22,477 nucleotides of DNA from a virus. A model generated the notes under the pieces. The model was given only the letters and a program-made list of their open reading frames with translations, ran no database searches and had not been told where the DNA came from. Position 1 is the stretch's first letter, and each line of letters starts with the position of its first letter. Below are positions 1 through 7,327 of this stretch, piece after piece. The DNA lies in the IMG/VR virus record IMGVR_UViG_3300031707_000197, positions 1 to 22,477 of that record; one strand, given 5' to 3'. Made by a program: the position numbers and the translations under genes.

Positions 1-433
1 CTCTGGTAGCTTCACTGTAATTAGATACGCCAAAGATGTAAAAGCAGCTGTTGGTGGGAAAGCACCTAATGGTATTGCAGTCAACGATGCTGGAAATGGT
101 TCTGGTAATTGGGGTGGAGTCTGGGGCGATGGCAGCAGTAAGAATTTCTTAGCTAGAAATGGTATTGGAAATGATGGTAGAGCAAATGAAGCCCTAGATC
201 CAAGTAAATTCTCAAATGGAGTAACTTTTGATATTGAGATATATCAGAAGACTAAAACTCCAACTTCTACAGACTCAGTGGGTGTAGCTAAAATAAGAAA
301 CTGTAGGATTACGAAGGCAGATTTTTCGCTATCTAAGAAAGGCGTAGGGACGCAGCGATTTGATTTTATAGCTTTATATGCTGATGAAGATAGTTTTGTT
401 GCTGATTTCTCTGGCCAAGGTCAACACTTTTAG
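1..433 (+). CDS. Tail tube-type virion protein, C-terminal part (5' end outside window)
   Basis: The open frame enters from the left edge (first whole codon at position 2) and ends at TAG 431-433, giving 143 residues. There is no start codon in the window context, so it is a C-terminal fragment. The visible part has a Gly/Asn/Trp-rich loop (around residues 26-55) followed by alternating beta-type segments: FDIEIYQK, then VGVAKIRNCRITKADFSLSK, then TQRFDFIALYADEDSF. A final strand pair reading 'rI.n.rIt...f.l.k.gv..q.f.f' is typical of tail tube proteins of contractile phages, and the position just upstream of another tube-like gene and the tail chaperones fits. The tube forms the inner channel through which DNA passes. 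Assignment rests on pattern and position, not a search. A different tube-fold protein (tube initiator or terminator) is the main alternative. Confidence 0.6.
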   Translation, partial: SGSFTVIRYAKDVKAAVGGKAPNGIAVNDAGNGSGNWGGVWGDGSSKNFLARNGIGNDGRANEALDPSKFSNGVTFDIEIYQKTKTPTSTDSVGVAKIRNCRITKADFSLSKKGVGTQRFDFIALYADEDSFVADFSGQGQHF

Positions 434-441
434 GAAGCAGT

Positions 442-1083
442 ATGTCGGGTTTTAATAATCGTCCGTCTAACGGACAAAGACTTTTAGATAATGTTGCTAG
501 TAATGCTAGTGGTGTGTTTTCTACTAAACCCTCTGCTAAATATGCCTCTGGTGCAAGATGCCTACTAAAAATTAATGGAAAACTCTCTGCATTTGCATTT
601 GGAATATCTTGGAAAATCAGCACTCAAGTGATGGAAATCACCACTATAGATGATTATTTACCATATGAACTTGCTCCACAACGAGTTACAGTAGAAGGTG
701 CCATATCAGCACTACATATTCCTGGTCAATCAGCAGGAACAGAGTTGTGGCAACCTGATGCGTTAAGATTTTTATTTAATCAATATATTACTATTGAAGT
801 AAGGGATTCTGTAACTGATCAACTATTGTTTTACACAGGTCAAGCTATGATCACTTCTCGATCTGAGGATATCAAGGTTGATTCACTATCGAATGTCCAA
901 CTTACATGGAAAGCAATTGGTTTTAGAGACGAACGTGCACCTGAAGTACCTAAGGCTGAACCTAAAACTAAAGCTAAAGCTGTATCTCCCTTAGAGCAAG
1001 CAAAAACTAGAATAACATCAGAAGCCTTTGGTGCAATTAGTCGCCAAACTGGTAAGTTACCTTTTGGTAGTGGCTTTGCTTAA
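442..1083 (+). CDS. Second tail tube-like structural protein
   Basis: This 213-residue protein starts at ATG 442, with AGGAAG (432-437) as ribosome binding site overlapping the stop codon of the upstream gene. Residues about 34-165 look like one beta-rich tube-fold domain: ARCLLKINGKLSAFAFGISW, then a loop containing EITTIDDYLPYELAP, the strand VTVEGAISALHIPG, and a closing strand QLTWKAIGFRDE. Residues about 166-213 form a Pro/Lys/Ala-rich, probably disordered tail. Its place between the first tube-like protein and the tail assembly chaperones is typical of a tube protein or of a protein capping or starting the tube. No catalytic motif or membrane segment is visible. I infer a structural role in the inner tail tube. 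Whether it is the major tube subunit or a minor ring cannot be told from sequence. Confidence 0.6.
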   Translation: MSGFNNRPSNGQRLLDNVASNASGVFSTKPSAKYASGARCLLKINGKLSAFAFGISWKISTQVMEITTIDDYLPYELAPQRVTVEGAISALHIPGQSAGTELWQPDALRFLFNQYITIEVRDSVTDQLLFYTGQAMITSRSEDIKVDSLSNVQLTWKAIGFRDERAPEVPKAEPKTKAKAVSPLEQAKTRITSEAFGAISRQTGKLPFGSGFA

Positions 1084-1102
1084 TGCATTAACCTTTTATA
1101 GG

Positions 1103-1108
1103 TATAAT
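1103..1108 (+). promoter_or_regulatory. Candidate -10-only late promoter upstream of the chaperone gene
   Basis: An exact TATAAT lies in the 46-base gap between the tube-like gene and the chaperone gene. Transcription would begin about position 1115, leaving a leader of about 15 bases that contains the strong AAGGAG (1119-1124). No good -35 hexamer lies at 16-18 bases upstream; the nearest TTGCTT (1076-1081) is 21 bases away. Three more exact TATAAT hexamers occur in the other long gaps of this module. Confidence 0.5.
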
Positions 1109-1129
1109 ACTACTTATTAAGGAGTAATT

Positions 1130-1513
1130 ATGGATCTACCAAGTAAAGAAAAATCATTCGCTTTTGAACATATTGGTGAAACTACCGGCAAAAAATATGA
1201 TGGACAGTTCACTGTCAGATGTCTTTTAAATGTTGGTCAAAAACATAGTTTAGCTTTAGAAAAAACAAGACTATTAGGTAGCTATGAATCTCCAACTGAC
1301 GATCTTGCTGGTTTAGCCATTATATTGGCAAATTTAAGAGCAAAAATCGTTGAGGCCCCAGAGTGGTGGAAACAAAGTCAGAGCGGCTCATTGATTGATG
1401 ATGAGGATGCACTAGTTGTGCTATTCCGCAAGATTGAGGAGACTGAGTTAGAATGGAAAGAAGATCTAAAGAAGAAAACTCAAAAAATTCCAGATCAGAC
1501 ACCTCAGTCGTAG
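1130..1513 (+). CDS. Tail assembly chaperone, short form (lambda gpG-like)
   Basis: This 127-residue protein starts at ATG 1130 behind a strong AAGGAG (1119-1124). It has an N-terminal beta-type half (SFAFEHIGETTGKKYDGQFT) and a helical C-terminal half including DLAGLAIILANL, APEWWK (around residue 80) and a Lys/Glu-rich end. The 'PEWW' segment is a feature I associate with tail assembly chaperones of myoviruses. The following frame overlaps it by 61 bases in the -1 phase and continues almost to the tape measure gene, the arrangement of lambda G/GT. Known role: G and GT coat the tape measure protein and bring tube subunits during tail assembly, and are absent from the finished virion. The function is supported mainly by synteny, gene architecture and size. 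Confidence 0.75.
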   Translation: MDLPSKEKSFAFEHIGETTGKKYDGQFTVRCLLNVGQKHSLALEKTRLLGSYESPTDDLAGLAIILANLRAKIVEAPEWWKQSQSGSLIDDEDALVVLFRKIEETELEWKEDLKKKTQKIPDQTPQS

Positions 1514-1959
1514 ATGATATACAGAAACTTGCAGCCTACAATGCAAGATCTGATTTAGATACAGATGAAAAACTACTGCTCTTTCTTCAGAGTTGGTGGT
1601 CTCGTACATATAACCGCCCTCTAAAAGACCTAATACTATTAAGTTATTCCTTAGAAGAACTTCTCTATGAGTTTTATGATCGTATAGAACGAAGTAAAGC
1701 TGAAGATGAGCGACTTGAGCGAGATAGTGTTAAGATAGAAGAAGAGAAGGATAAGTCAGACGAAGATTGGGCTGAGAAGATGGAACGTGAAGAGCGAGAA
1801 GCTACTTTACGTGAAGCTGCCACTAAGTCTGAAGAGCCACTTAAAGATCCAACTAAGGATCCCGCTAATGTTGCCTGGATGGAAGAACAGATCCAAAAGG
1901 GCAAAGAAGAGTTTGGTGAATCCTTTGGCGAAAACATTGATGAAGGATTTAGTGAGTAG
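1453..1959 (+). CDS. Tail assembly chaperone, frameshift extension (lambda T-like)
   Basis: This frame lies in -1 phase to the upstream chaperone. It is open from 1447 (after TGA 1444-1446) to the stop at 1957-1959. Residues about 45-75 hold LQSWWSRTYNRPLKDLILL and YSLEELLYEFYDRIE, close to the 'W..kYN.PLkDp.l..yt.EELlYEy' pattern seen in phage proteins encoded just before tape measures. The rest is a highly charged helical or disordered tail rich in Glu, Lys and Asp. It is most likely made as the C-terminal part of a fusion of about 276 residues through -1 frameshifting. Independent initiation at ATG 1453 is possible, because GAGGAG (1436-1441) lies 11 bases upstream, but that spacing is long. 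It ends two bases before the tape measure start. Expected role: the T part binds tape measure protein during tail assembly. Confidence 0.75.
   Translation: MERRSKEENSKNSRSDTSVVDDIQKLAAYNARSDLDTDEKLLLFLQSWWSRTYNRPLKDLILLSYSLEELLYEFYDRIERSKAEDERLERDSVKIEEEKDKSDEDWAEKMEREEREATLREAATKSEEPLKDPTKDPANVAWMEEQIQKGKEEFGESFGENIDEGFSE
1468..1486 (+). promoter_or_regulatory. Candidate -1 ribosomal frameshift region
   Basis: The two chaperone frames can only be joined between 1447 and 1513. Upstream-frame codons here read CTA AAG AAG AAA ACT CAA AAA ATT. No standard X-XXY-YYZ heptamer occurs in frame. The best single-tRNA slips are Lys on AAA 1484-1486 moving back within the run of six A (1482-1487), which would give ...TQK then NSRSDTSVVDD, and Lys on AAG 1469-1471 moving to AAA 1468-1470. 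The A-run is followed after four bases by a possible nested stem structure. Confidence 0.45.
1491..1552 (+). promoter_or_regulatory. Possible frameshift-stimulating RNA structure
   Basis: CAGATC (1491-1496) can pair with GATCTG (1547-1552). Inside it, CTTGCA (1528-1533) pairs with TGCAAG (1542-1547) around an 8-base loop. The stems compete for base 1547, so five outer and six inner pairs can coexist. The outer stem begins four bases after the candidate slip codon at 1484-1486. Pairing was found by eye and no folding energy was computed. Confidence 0.3.
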
Positions 1960-1961
1960 TT

Positions 1962-4811
1962 ATGGCTAATGATATGAATAAGAAGAATTCAGCAGCTAGC
2001 ATTGCGGCGCGAATTTTTAAGGGTATAGATTATCCCAATATCCCACAAGATATCTTAGGTAATATAGCAAGAACTGGTCAAGCTACTCAAGAACATTCTG
2101 ACATTGCAGCAGATATAGCTCGTCGACAACGAAGTCCAATGTTGCAAGCCGCCATGGGATTTCCTGGTGAATTTGATAAAACTTCGATCGGCCCAGATAT
2201 TGAAAAGGAAATGAATGGTATTGCTAGATTAATCAATCGGCAAGATGCAATTGAACAAGGTCAACGTTCTCGTGGTATGAACACAAACGAGAGTTTTATC
2301 ACTAAACACTTTGATCCCTCTCATATTAGAGGGGAATCAGAACGCAGGATGAATGATCCTGAAAATCAGAGACGAATGCTTACACAAGCATCTAGTGTAT
2401 CGCCATATCAAGTGCACGCTGCAATGAATGCCTCAGATGAGCGAATGGCAGGCTATAAAACAGAATTATTAAACTTAAATAAGAAATTATTTGATTCAGG
2501 TGGTGCAGCATCACCTGAACATCAAGCGAGCATGAATGTTGTTTTTGGTAAACGAAATGAAGAGTTAAATAATAGAGCTATATTGAGTGGTCTTAATAAA
2601 AATTATAAAGCAATGGGCTTAGATTCATTATCAACGACAATGGGCCATTTAAAGATGCAGACTCAAGCACAAGATGTTGTATCTAAAAATGGCGCCGGAT
2701 CTAAAGAGGCTGAAATATTTTTAGAAAATTTAAAGAAACTTAATGCAGAGACCGATAAGACAAGTAATAAATTTAAAGAATTATCTGAAGCAGTAACTAA
2801 GTCTGGTGGCGATTTTATGTCAGGCTCTGGCGGCGGTGGTGGTCATAAATTTATGGGAATGGGCGCGAAGGGATGGGGTCAAGCTGGAGCTATTGGTCAA
2901 GTTATGTCAATAGTGGGCGATAGTATTGGAACACTGGGTGTTGATCATAGAATTAAAGAACGCCAAGTTATGGCTGGATTTGCCAATCTTGCTAATTCTA
3001 AATATGATGTATATAAATCTGCTCGCGATGGTGATGTTGCTTCTCAGATGTTAATGACTCAATGGGGGTCTGCTGATCAGTTTGCGAATCAGATAAAGCA
3101 AACAGCTAGAGCGGGTGAGATTACAAGTGGTATTGGTAATGCCGTCGTTGGTGCGGCAAAAACTGCTGGCGCTGTGTTGGCAACTAAAGCAGCAATAGCT
3201 TCAGGGGCAACAGTTGTTGGACTTCCGGTCTCTGCTCTTTTAGCAGGAGGCAGTGTCGCATTAGGTGCCAGTGCAGCTTCTGATTTTGCAGAAGCTGGTT
3301 CTAATATTTTTCGAGGCAATAAAAGTGGACAAGCTTACATAAATGCTACTAATACTCACATGGAAGCTATGAGAGCAGTAAATGCAATTCCTGCAGAACA
3401 ATATCAGGGATTAAGGGATTTTTATACTGGTGCTGGTGGTGTAGCTAGAGGAATGGGAGCACGTGGTGAGACTTTCTTAAACGAGATAACCCAATCTGGT
3501 CCTGGATCACTTTTGAATGATCTGTCAGCCGCAAGAATGAGTCCAGAGCAATATGTGCAGATGGCGCAAGTTGGCAATGACATGATGGGTTCGCAGTTTT
3601 CCAAGAAAAACATTTTTAGTGCACGTAGTTTAGAAGTAGCTGGTCTTGGTACTGTAGAACAAAATATAAGAAGACAAGGAGCGTTAGCTACATCTGGTAG
3701 TAATAACCCCACAGGATCACTTGAATCTGTCATGGCTGCCGCTATGACAAAGGGTTTAGATAGTTCAAAAGCTATTGATATGATGGTAACAAACACGGCA
3801 ACAATGGTTTCTCAAACTGCTGGTGCAACAGCAGCTGGAATTGATACTTCAGGTGTCACGGCAGCAGCTCTAGCGTCTATGGTTGATCCCAGCATGGCCA
3901 ATAAAGAATTTGCCACCCAACGTGCCATGACTATTGGACAGATAGCAAGAAGCGCAGAAACTAATGTAAGCACAACTTATTCTGGGATGGTAAATACATC
4001 TCGTATCAGTGCTGCCACTGGATTAAGTGGTATTGATGCAATAACAGCTGGTGAAATGACAGGAGCTGAGTGGAAGGCACTAGAAGGTGATCCAGATGCA
4101 GAGAAAAAATTAAGATCAATGGGGATAAGTGTTGGACAAGGTGGTGGAGCCAAAATGATTGCCACTATGATTCGCCTGAAACAACGTCAAGTAGCAGAAG
4201 GTGAAGGTGCTGCAAATGCTCTAGGTGGAATGAGTGATAGTCTTTTTGAAAAATTACGAAATGGCACCTTAACAGACAAAGATCCCGAATATGATCAAGC
4301 AGCAGATATCGCACGACGTTCGAAATATGGGACCGTAGAAGAGTATCAAAAGGCTGTTCAATCTGGCGATACAAATGTAGTCTCAAAAGATAAATTAAAT
4401 GATAAAGTTAAGTCTGCAGAAGGTTCTGAATTAGGTAAAATAGATAAATTAATGACAGGGCAAATGGCACGATTAGCAGATCAAGCTAATGTTGCAGCTG
4501 AAGGTTTAAAAAAGTTAGGAGAAACCCTTAATTTAAAGGGTGGACCATTACAAAGATTTATAGAAGGGCAAGAAGCTGCAGAAAAAAATGGAAGACAACA
4601 AGAGAAAGAAGCCTCTACAATGGCCGCTAATGCTGCAAAAGATTTTAATTTGGCAGCTAGCAATTTGAATAAAGGTTCGTCGGCATTTGCACAAATTATG
4701 GATAAAGTGGCTGATAGATTGAATATAACTGTTAAAATGCCTGCAGATGATAAAACCGTAGCAACAGGAAGAGGCGATACATCTGGCAGACGACGTCCTG
4801 GTGAGATGTAA
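1962..4811 (+). CDS. Tape measure protein
   Basis: This 949-residue protein starts at ATG 1962, two bases after the chaperone stop, with a modest GTGAG (1952-1956) as binding site. It is long, mainly helical and low in Cys/Trp, with heptad-like stretches near both ends. A Gly-rich stretch lies at about residues 284-310 (GSGGGGGHKFMGMG). A hydrophobic Ala/Gly/Val-rich segment at about 385-447 includes AVLATKAAIASGATVVGLPV and resembles the membrane-active segment often present in tape measure proteins. Position directly after the chaperone pair and before the hub gene is diagnostic. No peptidase or transglycosylase motif is evident. At the commonly used 1.5 angstrom per residue, 949 residues would correspond to a tail of roughly 140 nm (family rule, not measured). 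It sets tail length and is probably expelled on infection. Confidence 0.85.
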   Translation: MANDMNKKNSAASIAARIFKGIDYPNIPQDILGNIARTGQATQEHSDIAADIARRQRSPMLQAAMGFPGEFDKTSIGPDIEKEMNGIARLINRQDAIEQGQRSRGMNTNESFITKHFDPSHIRGESERRMNDPENQRRMLTQASSVSPYQVHAAMNASDERMAGYKTELLNLNKKLFDSGGAASPEHQASMNVVFGKRNEELNNRAILSGLNKNYKAMGLDSLSTTMGHLKMQTQAQDVVSKNGAGSKEAEIFLENLKKLNAETDKTSNKFKELSEAVTKSGGDFMSGSGGGGGHKFMGMGAKGWGQAGAIGQVMSIVGDSIGTLGVDHRIKERQVMAGFANLANSKYDVYKSARDGDVASQMLMTQWGSADQFANQIKQTARAGEITSGIGNAVVGAAKTAGAVLATKAAIASGATVVGLPVSALLAGGSVALGASAASDFAEAGSNIFRGNKSGQAYINATNTHMEAMRAVNAIPAEQYQGLRDFYTGAGGVARGMGARGETFLNEITQSGPGSLLNDLSAARMSPEQYVQMAQVGNDMMGSQFSKKNIFSARSLEVAGLGTVEQNIRRQGALATSGSNNPTGSLESVMAAAMTKGLDSSKAIDMMVTNTATMVSQTAGATAAGIDTSGVTAAALASMVDPSMANKEFATQRAMTIGQIARSAETNVSTTYSGMVNTSRISAATGLSGIDAITAGEMTGAEWKALEGDPDAEKKLRSMGISVGQGGGAKMIATMIRLKQRQVAEGEGAANALGGMSDSLFEKLRNGTLTDKDPEYDQAADIARRSKYGTVEEYQKAVQSGDTNVVSKDKLNDKVKSAEGSELGKIDKLMTGQMARLADQANVAAEGLKKLGETLNLKGGPLQRFIEGQEAAEKNGRQQEKEASTMAANAAKDFNLAASNLNKGSSAFAQIMDKVADRLNITVKMPADDKTVATGRGDTSGRRRPGEM

Positions 4812-4813
4812 TA

Positions 4814-7327
4814 ATGAGTGAATATAAAATAAAAACCCCACATGCTGCAGTATTAGTATGGAACTATAAGGACAGAATAGGCATTCCGGAAGGGAATAAT
4901 CCTCGCACGCAGGACTTTCAAGATAGTGGACTTAAGGATAGAGGGATAGAGGGCGGAGCAAGCCAAAAAAATCAAGAAACTGTTCCAGTTATAGTGAGCA
5001 CATTGTCTTGCGTATCTATACAAACAAATAAGAGTAAAGGAAAACCTGATGGATCATTCAACTTAGTCCTTGCTCCATTTAAAAACTGGACATCAAATTT
5101 AACAGCTGGTAGTTGGTGTTGCCTACTAATGTCTAATGAGTCCATCTTAGAGAAAGATCTCAAACACGCCGATAAAAACAAAGTAAAAATGCTTGGTCGA
5201 ATTGAATCTGTTAGAACAGAAACCAAAATGGAAACTGATGGAACCAGACGAACTTTATATTATGTAACTGGAACTGATTGGGGAGATATTTTTAACTCTA
5301 CAATATATATTGATAACTTAATTAAAGGACCAAATGATAAAGGCAATAGTCAGGGTGATGTTGCAGCTCTAGCTCTTAGACAGATTTTATTTGCTAATGC
5401 CGGATCGCCTAAACATTTTACAGTTAATTATAATTTAACAGCATTATTAGGCATAATGGGTAAAAATTTAGGTAACTTCACCGGTACACCTCGAGAGGTT
5501 GGTAGATTAGCAAACGCTATGTATGAGTTTGCTTTACCAAATGAAGTCATTAACTATTTTGATTTTAGATCAATTAGTGCATCGGCTGAAGTACAGAAGA
5601 AAAAATTATCTGGCAAATCTTTGAATAATTTTATTAAGTTAATATCTGGATCGCTAGTTAATTATGATAAGTATTACGATACGGAAGAATCATTAGGCTT
5701 TATAGATCCATTCTCTATTCAGGGTACACACTCATTGTGGCAAATTCTATTAGAAAACAGCAATCCCGCCTTAAATGAAATGCTTTGTGACTTTAGATGG
5801 AGTAATGATGAAGGTGACAATGGTGTTACATTGGCTCTTTATAACAGAATAAAACCATTTGCTTTTAGGAACTTTAATCCTAGAGCAGGTAAAAGCAATA
5901 GATTAAAATCTTACTTTCAATATGTTAAAACAAATAAAATAGAAAATAATGAAGTTATTTCTGTAAATGCTGGAACAAATTGGAGAGATAAAATTAACTT
6001 TATTGAAATTAAACCACAATTTTCTGAGTTTAAAATTGTATCGAATTGGATTAAACAGAAGTCTCAAGTATTTGATCCTAAGTCATTTGAGCGCGAAGGT
6101 TTTCGTTCTATGATAGTTGACACCAAACAGTTTCCTAGAAAAAAGGATGGTGGTGTTAGCGCCAAAAAACTAAAAGCAATCTCAAGTTCAAGTTCAAGTC
6201 CAGTTAAGCCAACGAGTGTTGCTGATGCTGCCATTGCTGCTACTAAAGCTGCTTCAGCTGCTGCTGCTAGAATTATTGAGATGTACAATGTTGGTAACGT
6301 TACAGGCTTTGTTGATGTTATTCATGCCAATTATGACGTTAATAGTAAAGCTCTTGAAGCCATTAAGGCTGACTTAATTGTTCCCACATCTAAATCTACT
6401 GATCCTGTTACCACTGCTGATGCCGCTAAAGCTGCTGCAGAATCCGACGCTTCTGCTACCACTTTTACTAATAATCTCTTTAATATTCCTGGACTTTCAC
6501 CTACAGGAACTGGTAGTGTTCTTCGAAACGAACCTGCAACCCCTGCTTCTCCCACTCCCGCACAAGAGGCTGCCACTGCAACTGCAGCTGCTAGAACTGC
6601 TGCTGCTAAAGTTATTTTAGCGGCTAATTCTGGCACCGTTGAAGAACTAGCTAATGCCATTAGTGAATCAGATAGTGCCAGCGCAACGGCTGCTTCTGCC
6701 CTCTCTTCTCCCACAGTTATTATCCCTACATCTTCCGCTGCTGCACCAGAAGGCGTTTCTGCCAAAGTTGTCGCAACTGCCGCTGCTGCTGAAGCAGATA
6801 AAGCTGCTGCTGCAGCAGTTGCTGCTGCCGCTGCCGCCGCTGATGCCACAGCATTATCGACTAATGACTCAGCAATAGATTGGAATGAATTAGAGAGTTG
6901 GGCACTTTTAATGCGAGAGTGGTTTTTTGGCACACACAGAATGCTTAATGGAACAATTGTTATCCATGGATCTACTCAATATATTGGAATAGGCGAGAAT
7001 ATTATATTTGATGCAGGACTTTTAAATCCCACGCCAAATATAAATGCGGCAACAGTGAAGTCACAAAAAAATGAATCTATATTGGCTCATATAGAGTCAG
7101 TTCAGCATAGTTTTACAGTAGATGACAATGGTGCTAGAACATATAGAACAACAATACAATTCGTACGTGGAATTACTGTAAATAGTAATAATGAAGTCGT
7201 TGGTGAAGGCATGCTTGATCAAAATGTCACAAAAACAACTCAATCTGATGATAGAAATAGTTTAAATACAGTTAGTACTTCTGATATACTGTCTGACCCA
7301 GATCCACAAAAAGTAAAAGGTACATAA
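4814..7327 (+). CDS. Baseplate hub protein (gp27/gpD-like position) with Ala-rich insertion
   Basis: This 837-residue protein starts at ATG 4814, with GGTGAG (4800-4805) upstream. The N-terminal region (about residues 55-400) has features expected of a hub ring: TLSCVSIQTNKSKGKPDGSF, then PFKNWTSNLTAGSWCCLLMS, then GRIESVRTETKME and YYVTGTDWGDIFN, a layout in which the chain builds beta-barrels around the tube axis. The conserved-looking C-terminal part (about 690-800) includes EWFFGTHRMLNGTIVIHG and IESVQHSFTVDDNGARTYRT. Between them, residues about 455-688 are an Ala/Ser/Thr-rich, low-complexity insertion containing an internal duplication. The gene overlaps the spike gene by one base (TAATG), indicating translational coupling and partnership. 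Hub identity is inferred from these features and from position between tape measure and spike genes. Confidence 0.75.
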   Translation: MSEYKIKTPHAAVLVWNYKDRIGIPEGNNPRTQDFQDSGLKDRGIEGGASQKNQETVPVIVSTLSCVSIQTNKSKGKPDGSFNLVLAPFKNWTSNLTAGSWCCLLMSNESILEKDLKHADKNKVKMLGRIESVRTETKMETDGTRRTLYYVTGTDWGDIFNSTIYIDNLIKGPNDKGNSQGDVAALALRQILFANAGSPKHFTVNYNLTALLGIMGKNLGNFTGTPREVGRLANAMYEFALPNEVINYFDFRSISASAEVQKKKLSGKSLNNFIKLISGSLVNYDKYYDTEESLGFIDPFSIQGTHSLWQILLENSNPALNEMLCDFRWSNDEGDNGVTLALYNRIKPFAFRNFNPRAGKSNRLKSYFQYVKTNKIENNEVISVNAGTNWRDKINFIEIKPQFSEFKIVSNWIKQKSQVFDPKSFEREGFRSMIVDTKQFPRKKDGGVSAKKLKAISSSSSSPVKPTSVADAAIAATKAASAAAARIIEMYNVGNVTGFVDVIHANYDVNSKALEAIKADLIVPTSKSTDPVTTADAAKAAAESDASATTFTNNLFNIPGLSPTGTGSVLRNEPATPASPTPAQEAATATAAARTAAAKVILAANSGTVEELANAISESDSASATAASALSSPTVIIPTSSAAAPEGVSAKVVATAAAAEADKAAAAAVAAAAAAADATALSTNDSAIDWNELESWALLMREWFFGTHRMLNGTIVIHGSTQYIGIGENIIFDAGLLNPTPNINAATVKSQKNESILAHIESVQHSFTVDDNGARTYRTTIQFVRGITVNSNNEVVGEGMLDQNVTKTTQSDDRNSLNTVSTSDILSDPDPQKVKGT
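6178..6876 (+). repeat. Ala/Ser-rich low-complexity insertion with internal duplication in the hub gene
   Basis: Hub residues about 456-688 are dominated by Ala, Ser and Thr, encoded largely by GCT/GCA runs, so this DNA is visibly richer in GC than its surroundings. Two copies of a unit align: residues 469-526 (ending ADLIVPTS) and 583-640 (ending PTVIIPTS), offset 113-114 residues with a one-residue indel. Nucleotide identity is low apart from GCT runs, suggesting an old duplication. A 12-base perfect palindrome (CTGCTGCAGCAG, 6807-6818) lies in the final Ala tract. The region is probably helical or disordered. Confidence 0.7.

Noticed and set aside
4481-4843. Hydrophobic Cys-rich open frames on the - strand
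   Set aside because: They are antisense to the end of the tape measure gene and the hub start, with no SD, and composition explained by the complementary codons.
6378-6878. Two Leu/Pro-rich open frames on the + strand
   Set aside because: These are frame-shifted readings of the same GCT repeats (CTG CTT...), lying wholly inside the hub gene, with no SD.
6331-6933. 200-codon open frame on the - strand, Ala-rich
   Set aside because: It is the antisense of the GCT/GCA-rich hub insertion; repeats of GCT read in reverse give AGC/GCA codons that also look Ala/Ser-rich. There is no SD and no room among + strand genes.
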